Assembly (NCBI GenBank): GCA_013816485.1
Contig: JACDEI010000020.1
Coordinates: 1-64,000, forward strand
Length of the DNA stretch: 64,000 nt
Direction: 5' to 3'
From: Planctomycetota bacterium
GTDB taxonomy: Bacteria > Planctomycetota > UBA11346
The position numbers and the translations under genes were made by a program. Below are positions 43,200-51,607 of this stretch, one piece after another; position 1 is the stretch's first letter, and each line of letters begins with the position of its first letter. The notes below the pieces were generated by a model, which saw only the letters and a list, made by a program, of their open reading frames with translations, was not told the DNA's origin and searched no databases.

Positions 43200-44156
43200 A
43201 TGCGCGCCCTCCCCCTCCTCGGCCTGCTGGCCGGCCTGATCTTTTCACCTCTGGTCGCGTTCACCGCTGACATCACCGGGAAAGGCTACCGCTTCATCGG
43301 TGCCGACCGCTCGCTGGCGATCGTCGAAGCCGACGGCGCGGTGTCGTGGAAGCAGCCGGTTCCGGGCACGCCACATGACCTCAGCGTGCTGCCGAACGGC
43401 AACATGCTGATCGTGCTCGATAACCGCCGGGTGGTCGAACTCGAAGCCAAGACCGGCAAGGAAGTGTGGTCGTACGACTCCGCCAAAATGAACGGCAACG
43501 AGGGCAAGAAGATCGAGGTCCACGCCGTGCAACGTCTGGCAGATGGCCTGACGATGATCGCCGAATCCGGGGTCTCGCGCATCATCGAGGTCGACCAGGC
43601 TGGCGTGATCAAGAATCAGATTGCACTCAAGGTCGCCAACCCGCATCCGCACCGCGATACGCGTCTGGTGCGCAAGATCGCCAGCGGCAACTACCTGGTC
43701 TGCCACGAAGGTGATGGCGCGGTGCGCGAGTACGACGCCAAGGGCGAGGTGGTGTGGGACTTCGCGGTGCCGCTGTTCGACAAGAAACCCGCCGGCGGAC
43801 ACGGTCCCGAGGCCTGGGGCAACCAGACCTACGGCGCGGTACGCCTGACCAACGGCAACACCCTGATCAGCACCGGCAACGGTCACTCAGTGATCGAAGT
43901 GAATTCGAAGAAAGAAATCGTCTGGCATCTCAAGCAAGGCGATCTCCCTGGGATCACCTTCGCCTGGATCACCAGCGTGCAGGCTCTGCCCGACGGCACG
44001 GTGATCATCGGCAATTGCCACGCCGGCCCGGAGAATCCCCAGGTCATCGCCGTCGACCGCGCAAAGAAAGTGCTGTGGTCGTACAAGAACTTCGACCTCT
44101 TCGGCAACAACTTGGCGATGATCCAACTGCTTGATGTGCCCGGCCTGATCCACTGA
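43200..44156 (+). CDS. Exported PQQ-like beta-propeller protein
   Basis: 318 aa. The signal peptide (about 1-23) is followed by repeated beta-propeller blades with the pattern of PQQ/WD-like proteins (SWKQPVPGTPHDLSVLPNGNMLIVL, EVWSY, GEVVWDF, LTNGNTLISTGNGHSVIEV). No quinone- or metal-binding set is clear, so a ligand-binding or arylsulfotransferase-like propeller is as likely as a dehydrogenase. It closes the PSD1/DUF1501 gene set and is followed by a strong terminator hairpin. Confidence 0.8.
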   Translation: MRALPLLGLLAGLIFSPLVAFTADITGKGYRFIGADRSLAIVEADGAVSWKQPVPGTPHDLSVLPNGNMLIVLDNRRVVELEAKTGKEVWSYDSAKMNGNEGKKIEVHAVQRLADGLTMIAESGVSRIIEVDQAGVIKNQIALKVANPHPHRDTRLVRKIASGNYLVCHEGDGAVREYDAKGEVVWDFAVPLFDKKPAGGHGPEAWGNQTYGAVRLTNGNTLISTGNGHSVIEVNSKKEIVWHLKQGDLPGITFAWITSVQALPDGTVIIGNCHAGPENPQVIAVDRAKKVLWSYKNFDLFGNNLAMIQLLDVPGLIH

Positions 44157-44187
44157 CCCGCCTCGCGCCAGAACAGCATGACGAAAC

Positions 44188-44218
44188 AGGACCCAGGCGG
44201 CCATGCCGCCTGGGTCCT
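44188..44218 (+). terminator. Intrinsic terminator after the propeller gene
   Basis: AGGACCCAGGCGG, loop CCATG, CCGCCTGGGTCCT: a 13-bp perfect stem followed by GCTTTT. Located 32 bases after the stop codon, it should end the ECF/PSD1/DUF1501 transcript. Confidence 0.88.
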
Positions 44219-44235
44219 GCTTTTCCTGCGCTGTC

Positions 44236-44298
44236 CGACACGCGCAGCGTGTCGCCAACACGGACCAAGGCGGCCCGGAGGGCCGCGATCCGTGTTGG
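44236..44298. other. Two further perfect hairpins (REP-like or structured RNA)
   Basis: The first is CGACACGC-GCA-GCGTGTCG (44236-44254). The second is a nested stem CCAACACGGA (44255-44264) with TCCGTGTTGG (44289-44298), enclosing GCGGCCC-GGA-GGGCCGC (44270-44286). Together with the preceding terminator this gives three hairpins in 111 bases within a 364-base gene-free gap. It could be an untranslated RNA or a REP-like extragenic element. Confidence 0.7.
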
Positions 44299-44374
44299 TG
44301 GCGTGCTGAGTACGCCCGGATAACCGCCACGCATGCCCTGGCATGCATCTGCTGCCTGCTGTCGAACCACGCCC

Positions 44375-44524
44375 ATGACGGATGAAACGCCCGGTCCGTT
44401 CGATCCGTACATATCGGACAACACTATCCGATTGCCGGATCCGACCTCACCGCTAGCTTCCCCGCCTTCCTCTGGCGGGGTGCCGCCAGAGAGTGTCCAC
44501 GCCGCTGCCTTGGAAGCCTCATGA
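44375..44524 (+). CDS. Possible short leader ORF before ccoNO
   Basis: A 49-codon ORF (starts [13 protein letters not shown]) whose TGA overlaps the ATG of the oxidase gene by 4 bases, the arrangement seen in translational coupling. It is Pro/Ser-rich with no known family, and its third-position GC is lower than in the neighbouring genes, so it may be chance. It spans the two alternative hairpins at 44460-44490. Treat as low confidence. Confidence 0.3.
   Translation: MTDETPGPFDPYISDNTIRLPDPTSPLASPPSSGGVPPESVHAAALEAS
44460..44490 (+). promoter_or_regulatory. Two mutually exclusive hairpins upstream of ccoNO
   Basis: Hairpin A pairs CCCCGCC (44460-44466) with GGCGGGG (44474-44480). Hairpin B pairs TCTGGCGG (44471-44478) with CCGCCAGA (44483-44490). 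They share bases 44474-44478 and cannot form together. The pair ends 30 bases before the ccoNO start, a position suited to translation or attenuation control. Confidence 0.5.
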
Positions 44525-46779
44525 GCGAGTCCTCGTCGCCTGCCGCTGTTTACCCCTCGGTTTCCCCTAACCTGGAAACCTTCGCCTACGACAACCGCTG
44601 GGCGAGCAACTTCGTCATCGCCACCCTAGTGTGGGGCATCGTCGGCATGTCGCTGGGCGTCACCATCGCCCTGCAACTTGCCTTCCCGGCCGCAAGCTTC
44701 GACCAGTCGTGGTTCACCTATGGCCGCCTGCGCCCGCTGCATACCAACGCGGTGATCTTCGCCTTTGCCGGCAACGCCATCTTCGCCGGCATCTACTTCT
44801 CGCTCCAGCGCCTGCTCAAGGCGCGCATGTTCAGCGACAAGTTGTCGGCCTTCCATTTCTGGGGCTGGCAGGCGGTGATCGTCGCCGGTGTCATCACGCT
44901 GCCCCTCGGCATCACTTCGGGTAAGGAATACGCTGAGCTGGAATGGCCGATCGACATCGCCCTCGCCGCGGTGTGGATCGCCTTCGGTATCAACATGTTC
45001 GGCACCATCTTCCGCCGGCGCGAGAAACATCTCTACGTGGCGATCTGGTTCTATATCGCCACCTGGCTCGGCATCTTCATGCTGCACGTGGTCAACTCGG
45101 TCGAATATCCGGTTACCCTTTTCAAATCCTACCCGGTCTACGCCGGCATCCAGGACGCCATGGTGCAATGGTGGTATGGCCACAACGCGGTGGCGTTCTT
45201 CCTCACCACGCCCTTCCTGGGCATCATGTACTACTACATCCCCAAGGCGGCCGAGCGCCCGGTGTACAGCTACCGCCTGTCGATCGTGCACTACTGGTCG
45301 CTGATCTTCATCTACATCTGGGCCGGCCCACACCACCTGCTGCACACCGCCCTGCCGGAGTGGGCGCAGACGCTCGGCGTGGTGTTCAGCGTCATGCTTA
45401 TCGCGCCGTCCTGGGGCGGCATGATCAACGGCCTGCTGACGCTACGCGGCGCGTGGGACAAGGTGCGCGAAAGCGCGGTGCTGAAGTTCCTGGTCGCCGC
45501 CGTGACGTTCTATGGCATGGCCACCTTTGAAGGCTGCCTGCTGGCCATCCGTGAAGTGAACGCGCTATCGCACAACACCGACTGGACCATCGGCCACGTG
45601 CACAACGGCGCGCTCGGCTGGGTCGCGCTGATCAGCTTCGGCATGATCTACTGGATGATCCCGAAGATGTACAAAACCAAGCTGTGGTCCGAAGGCCTGG
45701 CCAACGTGCACTTCTGGCTCGCCACCATCGGCATTGGTGCCTACGCCATCGCGATGTGGATCGCCGGCATCACCGCCGGTTCGATGCAACTCGCCTTCGA
45801 TGAAGCAGGTCGCCTCGCCTACACCGACTGGATGGAGATCGTCAACGCCATCGTGCCGTTCTACTGGGTGCGTTTCGGCGGCGGCTGCCTGTTCCTGCTC
45901 GGCATGATCCTGTGCGCTTTCAACATCTGGCGCACCATCGCGGCGGCGAACACGCTGGAGGACGACGTGGTCCAGGCGCCGGCACGGTTGCCGATGCCAC
46001 GTGCCGTCAGCGTCGAGATCGACCAGGCCCTGCGTGAGAAGGGCTGGGGCAACAAGACCAACGCCCTGCACGATCTGGTGGAACGCTGGCCCACGGCAAT
46101 GGTCGGCCTGTCGGTCGTGGTGCTCGCCATCGGCGGCATCTGTGAACTCGGCCCCACCATCATCCAGGGCGCGGTCGCGCCGCGCATCGCCACCGTCACC
46201 CCCTACACCCCGTTGGAGTTGACCGGCCGCGACATCTACATCCGTGAAGGCTGTTCGGTCTGCCATACGCAGATGATCCGCACGCTGCGCGCGGAAATGG
46301 AACGTTACGGCGGCCAGTATTCACGTGCCGGCGAGTTCATCTATGACCGGCCGTTCCTGTGGGGCAGCAAACGCACCGGCCCGGACCTCGCACGCATCGG
46401 CGTGCTCAAGCCCGGTGCCGCCTGGCACTACGACCACATGGAGCGCCCCAAGTCGGTGTCCCCTGGCTCGATCATGCCGAATTATCCCTGGCTGATCAGC
46501 GACGACATGGATCTGTCGAGCCTGGAGCGGAAGCTCAAAGTCCTCGCCAGCTTCCCGATGAACACCCCGTATTCGCCGGAGGAGATCCGCGGCGCGGTCG
46601 AGTCGGCCAAGAAACAGGCCAAGACCATCGGCGATGAACTGCGCGGCATCGAAAAATACCAGAAGATCGAGGGACTCGACAACAAAGAGATCATCGCCCT
46701 GATCGCCTACCTCAAGCGCCTCGGCACCGACCTGAACAAGAAGTCGTCCGAGGCAACGGCAGTGAAGGCAGGGAACTGA
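44521..46779 (+). CDS. ccoNO: cbb3-type cytochrome c oxidase, fused subunits I and II
   Basis: 752 aa. The first ~490 residues are the multi-pass haem-copper subunit CcoN ([67 protein letters not shown] carry haem and copper ligands). After a cytoplasmic linker (about 495-520) the frame continues as CcoO: one membrane helix, then a periplasmic mono-haem cytochrome with CSVCH at 578-582 ([14 protein letters not shown]). Fusion of CcoN and CcoO is known from some non-proteobacterial lineages. The enzyme reduces oxygen to water with high affinity and pumps protons, fed by c-type cytochromes. ccoP follows after 3 bases. Confidence 0.95.
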   Translation: MSESSSPAAVYPSVSPNLETFAYDNRWASNFVIATLVWGIVGMSLGVTIALQLAFPAASFDQSWFTYGRLRPLHTNAVIFAFAGNAIFAGIYFSLQRLLKARMFSDKLSAFHFWGWQAVIVAGVITLPLGITSGKEYAELEWPIDIALAAVWIAFGINMFGTIFRRREKHLYVAIWFYIATWLGIFMLHVVNSVEYPVTLFKSYPVYAGIQDAMVQWWYGHNAVAFFLTTPFLGIMYYYIPKAAERPVYSYRLSIVHYWSLIFIYIWAGPHHLLHTALPEWAQTLGVVFSVMLIAPSWGGMINGLLTLRGAWDKVRESAVLKFLVAAVTFYGMATFEGCLLAIREVNALSHNTDWTIGHVHNGALGWVALISFGMIYWMIPKMYKTKLWSEGLANVHFWLATIGIGAYAIAMWIAGITAGSMQLAFDEAGRLAYTDWMEIVNAIVPFYWVRFGGGCLFLLGMILCAFNIWRTIAAANTLEDDVVQAPARLPMPRAVSVEIDQALREKGWGNKTNALHDLVERWPTAMVGLSVVVLAIGGICELGPTIIQGAVAPRIATVTPYTPLELTGRDIYIREGCSVCHTQMIRTLRAEMERYGGQYSRAGEFIYDRPFLWGSKRTGPDLARIGVLKPGAAWHYDHMERPKSVSPGSIMPNYPWLISDDMDLSSLERKLKVLASFPMNTPYSPEEIRGAVESAKKQAKTIGDELRGIEKYQKIEGLDNKEIIALIAYLKRLGTDLNKKSSEATAVKAGN

Positions 46780-46782
46780 GCC

Positions 46783-47388
46783 ATGTCGGATTTCGCGCCC
46801 AAACACGGTGAGAGCATCGACCAGGAGCGCTCGCACGCCTTCGACGGCATCACCGAGTACGACAACAGCCTGCCACGCTGGTGGCTGTGGACGCTGTACC
46901 TCTCATCCGCCTTCGCGGTATGGTACGTGTTCCACTTCCACTTCTTCACCGGCGTCCTGACCAAGGAGGACGCCACGGAATACGAATTCCTCAAGGCGAA
47001 GGAAAAGGCGGAGGAAGCTGCGGCGGCCAAGGACAAGGTAAAGACCGAGGACGAACTGCGCGCCATGAGCAAGGACCCGGCGATGATCGCCAAGGGCAAG
47101 GCATTGATGCCCAAGACCATCTGCTTTACCTGCCACGGCCCGGAACTGACCGGCCTGATCGGTCCGAACCTGCGCGACAAGTACTGGATCTACGGCTCCA
47201 GCATGACCACCATGATCGAGTCGATCAGCCTGGGCCGTCTGCCACTGATGCCACCGCAGAACGTCACACTCAAAGCAGATGAGATCGAAGCCATCGCCTG
47301 CTACATTGTCGATCTGAACCGTCAGGGCGAGAAGCCCGGCATGCGCCCGCAAGCGGCGCGGGAGAAAGAAGACCCGATCACCTACTGA
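46783..47388 (+). CDS. ccoP: cbb3 oxidase subunit CcoP, single-haem form
   Basis: 201 aa. The N-terminal cbb3 signature (DGITEYDNSLPRWWLWTLYL) and a membrane helix (about 33-52) identify CcoP. A charged coiled-coil stretch (about 62-95) is followed by one cytochrome c domain with CFTCH (Cys114, Cys117, His118). Proteobacterial CcoP has two haem c groups and is near 300 aa; this protein has one. The distal ligand is probably a methionine in the LPLMPPQN segment. It is the last oxidase subunit; ccoG follows 18 bases after it. Confidence 0.93.
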   Translation: MSDFAPKHGESIDQERSHAFDGITEYDNSLPRWWLWTLYLSSAFAVWYVFHFHFFTGVLTKEDATEYEFLKAKEKAEEAAAAKDKVKTEDELRAMSKDPAMIAKGKALMPKTICFTCHGPELTGLIGPNLRDKYWIYGSSMTTMIESISLGRLPLMPPQNVTLKADEIEAIACYIVDLNRQGEKPGMRPQAAREKEDPITY

Positions 47389-47406
47389 TCCGGTCTTCGA
47401 CACACC

Positions 47407-48789
47407 ATGGCCAACGCCCCAGGCACCAGCGACGATTTCCGCTCGGTGATGGCGTCGGTCGATACCCACGGTCGCCGCCATTGGCTGCATGTGCACCTGA
47501 TCATGGGTGCTTGGCGCCTGCGCCGTATCCTGCTCGCGGTCTTCCTGATCGGATTCTACCTCGCGTTACCGTACCTCAGCGTTGGCGGACGCCCCGCACT
47601 GCTGCTCAATATACCCAAACGTCAGTTCACCGTCGCTGGCCAAGTGTTCTGGCCGCAGGACTTCTGGTACCTGCTGATCTTCGTCCTCATTTTTGTCGTC
47701 GGCACCGCGCTCTTGGTGGCGTTGGTCGGCCGGTTTTTCTGCGGCTGGCTCTGCCCGCACAACGTCTTCCTTGAGACCATCTACCGTCCGCTCGAACGGC
47801 TCTTCGAAGGTGCGGCGGTGAAACGCCTCAACCGTGCGCGCGGCAAGATCGGTGGCTCATGGCGCAAGCTGTTCTCGTGGACCGGCTACATCCTGGTGTC
47901 GGCACTGCTGGCGGCGACCGCGACGATGCTCTTCACCGGACCACAAGCGTTCAGCTACGGCATCATCCTCGACGTGGTGGACTACCCCAGCGCGGCGATC
48001 TTCTACGGCATCAGCTTCGGGCTGATCATGTTCAACTTCGCATGGTTTCGTGAACAGACCTGCACCATCGTCTGTCCCTACGGCCGGCTGCAGAGCGCCA
48101 TGCTCGATCCCGAATCACTGGTCGTCGCCTATGACGTCAAACGGGGTGAACCCCGTGGCAAACCCGGTGAGGTCACCGGCGACTGTGTCGACTGCGGCCT
48201 GTGCGTGACGGTCTGCCCCACCGGCATCGACATCCGCAACGGCAACCAGATGGAATGTATCCACTGCACGGCGTGCATCGACGCCTGCAACACGGTGATG
48301 ACCAAACTCGACCGCCCGATCAATCTCATCGGTTTCAGCAGTGAAGCGGAAATGGGCGGTGGCAAACGCCGGATCATCCGCCCACGCACCATCATCTACA
48401 CCGTGGTGTTGGCCATTCTGATCGGCGTCTTCGCCTGGCGCATCGCCGCACGCACCAACATCCAGGCCGTGGTCCTGCGCCCCGACAATCTGCCGGTCGC
48501 CACCACCGTCGATGATAAGCCGGTGATCCGCCAATGGGTCAAGCTCTCGCTCATCAACCGCACCGGCGAGGCCCGCAGCGCCACACTGCATCTGCCGGAC
48601 AAGCTCGGCTGCACCATCACCCTGCAACCGACCACCATCGAGCTGCCGCCGAACAAGAAGGTGGAGGTGCAGGCGGCGATCGATGTGCCGGTGACATCAT
48701 TCACCGCCGCGACGTGTCCGACGGTGCTCACCGTGCGCGAAGCCAACGGAGACGAGCAACAGGTGGAGTTGGATCTGCGAAAGCCCTGA
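47407..48789 (+). CDS. ccoG: cbb3 oxidase accessory protein CcoG (FixG)
   Basis: 460 aa. Polytopic membrane ferredoxin needed for maturation of cbb3 oxidase, with a role in copper handling. Membrane segments lie near 35-55, 80-105, 155-180, 195-215 and 335-355. Cysteine clusters typical of the family are visible: FCGWLCPHN, CTIVCPYGRLQ and two [4Fe-4S] motifs (CVDCGLCVTVCPTG and CIHCTACIDACNTVM). The C-terminal ~110 residues form the Ig-like domain of FixG. The N-terminus is shorter in charge than in rhizobial FixG. It completes the ccoNO-ccoP-ccoG operon. Confidence 0.94.
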   Translation: MANAPGTSDDFRSVMASVDTHGRRHWLHVHLIMGAWRLRRILLAVFLIGFYLALPYLSVGGRPALLLNIPKRQFTVAGQVFWPQDFWYLLIFVLIFVVGTALLVALVGRFFCGWLCPHNVFLETIYRPLERLFEGAAVKRLNRARGKIGGSWRKLFSWTGYILVSALLAATATMLFTGPQAFSYGIILDVVDYPSAAIFYGISFGLIMFNFAWFREQTCTIVCPYGRLQSAMLDPESLVVAYDVKRGEPRGKPGEVTGDCVDCGLCVTVCPTGIDIRNGNQMECIHCTACIDACNTVMTKLDRPINLIGFSSEAEMGGGKRRIIRPRTIIYTVVLAILIGVFAWRIAARTNIQAVVLRPDNLPVATTVDDKPVIRQWVKLSLINRTGEARSATLHLPDKLGCTITLQPTTIELPPNKKVEVQAAIDVPVTSFTAATCPTVLTVREANGDEQQVELDLRKP

Positions 48790-48862
48790 GCACAGTGCTC
48801 TCGCTGGGAAACATGCCCAGCCCGATGGCGCAATGGATGAGGTAAACCACGCCCGGATGACG

Positions 48863-49031
48863 CTTAGAAGCTGTCTTGAAAGGCAGGGCCGACATGGAGG
48901 ACCGGAGGACCGGAGGAAGACAGAGCTGCGGAACCTCGGATGTTCACCGACACTTCGTTTCTCGCCTCTCTCCGGTTCTCCGGTTCTCCGGTCCTCCATG
49001 TGAATTTCGGTCTTTCAAGACAGCTTCTTAG
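48863..49031. mobile_element. MITE-like foldback element with 20-bp terminal inverted repeats
   Basis: 169 bp with no coding capacity. The ends 48863-48882 (CTTAGAAGCTGTCTTGAAAG) and 49012-49031 are inverted repeats matching at 19 of 20 positions. Further in, CATGGAGGACCGGAG on the left is answered by its reverse complement on the right, within arrays of 9-mers (GGAGGACCG / GGAGAACCG). No clear target-site duplication is seen. It sits between ccoG and the convergent hydrolase-fold gene. It could be a non-autonomous insertion or a very strong bidirectional hairpin. Confidence 0.75.
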
Positions 49032-49037
49032 AAAAAT

Positions 49038-49958
49038 TCACTCCGCCCATTCGAGCAACCGATCCCCGATCTCCTTGAGCACCGTGGTCGGGAAGCGGTG
49101 GTCGTAGTCGCCTTCCAGGATCGCCAGCTTCGACTGGGGGAAAGTCGCCTGGCGATCGCGCACCGCTTTGAGCACCGGCTCCACCGCTTCGGGCGTGGCG
49201 ACGCGGTCGCCCTTGCCGTAGCTGATGCCGACGCTGCGCGGCAGGATGTCGGCGACGATGTCGGCCTGATCCAGGCCCATGGACAACAATCCGGGCAGCA
49301 GGTTGTGGCGCGGCAGCAGACGACCCTGTTTGATCATCACCGCCTGCTGACCGAGACCGGCGTGCATCCACAACGAGCCGACACGCTGATCACAGAACGC
49401 TAGCCACGCGGAGGTGCGCGCACCCATGCCGTAGCCGATCACCGACGCGGTCAGGCCACGGGTGCGGTCGAGGTCGAGCAGTGCCGCGAGCACGCAGCGT
49501 AACTGATCGATGGTCTCTGCCAGCAGGCTGCGACCATAGGCCAGCGAGCGTGATAGGCAGAGCTGTTCCCAGAAACGATCGATCGGCATGCCCGGTGGAG
49601 CCTGTTGCTGGCCGAAACACGGCAGATCGGGACAGACCACGGTGAAGCCGCGCGCGGCAAGATTGAAGCCGTAATGGTGTTCGCGCTGGCCACGTTGGCC
49701 GGCGACTTCCTCACCGCCCTGACCGAAAGCATCGCCATGCGGATGGAGCGCCAGCAAGGCGGGCCACGGACCGTTGCCGACCGACGGATGGAGCATCCAC
49801 GCGGTCAAGCGTATGCCCCCAGGGACCGCGTAGCTGATGCGCTGACGGCGGACGGCGCCTGAGACGAAGGGGGTGCCCTCGACGCGGACATCGTGTTCGG
49901 GAAGTTCGTCGGTGAGTTTCAAGGCCGCCATCACCGCGGCGCGCTGGTCCTGATTCAT
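49038..49958 (-). CDS. Alpha/beta-hydrolase-fold protein with Gly at the nucleophile position
   Basis: 306 aa. The fold is recognised from PALLALHPHGDAFGQGG (oxyanion region), AARGFTVVCPDLPCFG, the nucleophile elbow and the C-terminal EGDYDHRFP containing a His. It resembles acetyl-xylan-esterase/dienelactone-hydrolase-like proteins of PVC bacteria. The elbow reads VIGYGMGAR: the GxSxG serine is replaced by Gly177, a change read directly from the DNA. The protein may therefore be non-catalytic or use another nucleophile. It is divergent from the MBL-fold gene and convergent with ccoG across the foldback element. Confidence 0.82.
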   Translation of the reverse strand: MNQDQRAAVMAALKLTDELPEHDVRVEGTPFVSGAVRRQRISYAVPGGIRLTAWMLHPSVGNGPWPALLALHPHGDAFGQGGEEVAGQRGQREHHYGFNLAARGFTVVCPDLPCFGQQQAPPGMPIDRFWEQLCLSRSLAYGRSLLAETIDQLRCVLAALLDLDRTRGLTASVIGYGMGARTSAWLAFCDQRVGSLWMHAGLGQQAVMIKQGRLLPRHNLLPGLLSMGLDQADIVADILPRSVGISYGKGDRVATPEAVEPVLKAVRDRQATFPQSKLAILEGDYDHRFPTTVLKEIGDRLLEWAE

Positions 49959-50071
49959 GCAAACACCCTAGTGACCGTGCCCGGGATCCACAACCAGGTG
50001 ACTGCCGATGCTGTCCATCTGAGGCACCCGCCCGGTTGTGATGGCGCATCCGCACGCTTTCATGGCGGCCC

Positions 50072-51511
50072 ATGCGACCCGCCGGCAATCCCTTCGCCCC
50101 CCGAACCTACGGCTCCTACGAGCCGCTGTCGCAGCGCGCCGGCATTTGGCGCAACATCGTCAACACCACGGTATTCATCGGTGACCAGGGCCTGGCCATC
50201 GTCGACACTCAGGTCAACCACGCCCTCGCCCGCCGGGTGCTGGCGACGCTGAAGGAACGTTGGCCCGGCAAGCCGCTGCTCTACGCCATCAACACCCACT
50301 ACCACTGGGACCACACCAACGGCAACGAGGTGTTCAAGCAGGCCGGCGCCACGCTGGTCGCCAGCCGACGCACCGCCAAGGCGATGGTCGAGCGTGCGCC
50401 GCGGCAGAAGGGTTTCCTATCGAGCCGTGGGTTCGAACTCGGTCCCGACCCCCTCCAGCCGGATGTCTTCGCCGAGGACGCCAAACGCCTCGACCTGGGA
50501 GGCCTGTCGCTGGAACTCAAACTCGGCCACGCTGCCGAGACCGCCGATCCGACGTTGGTGTGGTGTCCGGAGGAACGTGTGCTGGTCGCCGGTGATACGG
50601 TGATGACCGGCAGCTTCCCGATCTTCGGCCAGCCGAGCCAACGTGAAGGCCTGGAAAACAACGATTGGATCACCGCCATCGACGAGGTGCGTGGCTTCCA
50701 ACCACTGCACGTTTCGCCCGGTCACGGACCGGTCGCACACGAAGCGGAACTGGCGATGCTGGAGCGCATCTGCCGCTACTTCCTCGACGAGGTGAAACGT
50801 CATCACGCCGCCGGCCACACGCTGGAACAGACCATGCGTGAGATGGAAGACAACATGCCGGCGTGGATCACGCGCATCCCCGAAGTCTGGGGTACGCCGC
50901 GCTATGCCATCCTGCGCGCCTGGGCCGGCGTCGCCGATCTTGGTCAACCCGGTTGGCAGCATGTGAAACCGACGGCGATCCCGCGCAGCGGCAGCGCAAG
51001 CAGTGCAAAAGATCTCGCCGCGTTTGAGGAAGCCGTCGCCCAGGCCAACGAAGGCGGCGACGCCGGCCAGGCCGTGGTGTGGGCCGAGGCCGCCACCGCC
51101 GCGCTGCCGCATGACCCCGGTGCGTGGACGCTGCTCGCGGCAACCATGATCAGCGCCAGCCGTGGCATCGCCTCGGTGCTAGAGAAGGGCGACTGCTTCG
51201 ACGCCGCGCGCACGGCCGTCGAACACGCGCTCACCATCGATCCCGGTTACGGCCCGGCACTGCTGCAACACGGCCAATTCCACACCATGATGGCATTCCG
51301 CAATGGTGACGATCCCAATCGCGGTGAGGTCCTGCTGGAACGCGCATCGGCAGATGCGCGCCTGACACCCCGGCAGCACGCCGAGATCGCGTTCTACCGC
51401 GGCATCGCCGAGCGTGCGCGTGGCAACGAACCACAGGCGAAGCAATGGTTCGGTCGCGCACTCGCTGCTGACCAGACCTACAAGCCTGCGATCATGGCGC
51501 AGATGGGGTAG
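50072..51511 (+). CDS. Metallo-beta-lactamase-fold hydrolase with C-terminal TPR-like region
   Basis: 479 aa. The MBL motif THYHWDHTNG supplies His76, His78, Asp80 and His81. Later ligands are in GHAAETADPTLVW and GDTVMTGS, and HVSPGHGPV provides the final histidine. A helical extension (about 235-300) resembles the sulfatase/quorum-quenching style insert, and the C-terminal ~170 residues form TPR-like helices (about 320-475). It hydrolyses an unknown ester or thioester. There is no signal peptide, so it is probably cytoplasmic. A 9-mer foldback follows its stop. Confidence 0.85.
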   Translation: MRPAGNPFAPRTYGSYEPLSQRAGIWRNIVNTTVFIGDQGLAIVDTQVNHALARRVLATLKERWPGKPLLYAINTHYHWDHTNGNEVFKQAGATLVASRRTAKAMVERAPRQKGFLSSRGFELGPDPLQPDVFAEDAKRLDLGGLSLELKLGHAAETADPTLVWCPEERVLVAGDTVMTGSFPIFGQPSQREGLENNDWITAIDEVRGFQPLHVSPGHGPVAHEAELAMLERICRYFLDEVKRHHAAGHTLEQTMREMEDNMPAWITRIPEVWGTPRYAILRAWAGVADLGQPGWQHVKPTAIPRSGSASSAKDLAAFEEAVAQANEGGDAGQAVVWAEAATAALPHDPGAWTLLAATMISASRGIASVLEKGDCFDAARTAVEHALTIDPGYGPALLQHGQFHTMMAFRNGDDPNRGEVLLERASADARLTPRQHAEIAFYRGIAERARGNEPQAKQWFGRALAADQTYKPAIMAQMG

Positions 51512-51517
51512 GACAAC

Positions 51518-51599
51518 CGTCCGAACCGTACGAGGGGTACGAACGGTCCGAAAGGTCCGGACCCTTCGTACTCCTCGAACTGTTCGTACCCCTCGGGCC
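51518..51599. repeat. Foldback 9-mer array before queA
   Basis: The forward arm (about 51518-51560) holds GGTACGAAC, GGTCCGAAA and GGTCCGGAC units. The inverted arm (51561-51599) has CTTCGTACT, CCTCGAACT and GTTCGTACC. It fills the spacer between the MBL gene and queA and ends 8 bases before the queA ATG, close enough to affect ribosome loading if folded. Confidence 0.88.
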
Positions 51600-51607
51600 T
51601 GCCTTCC

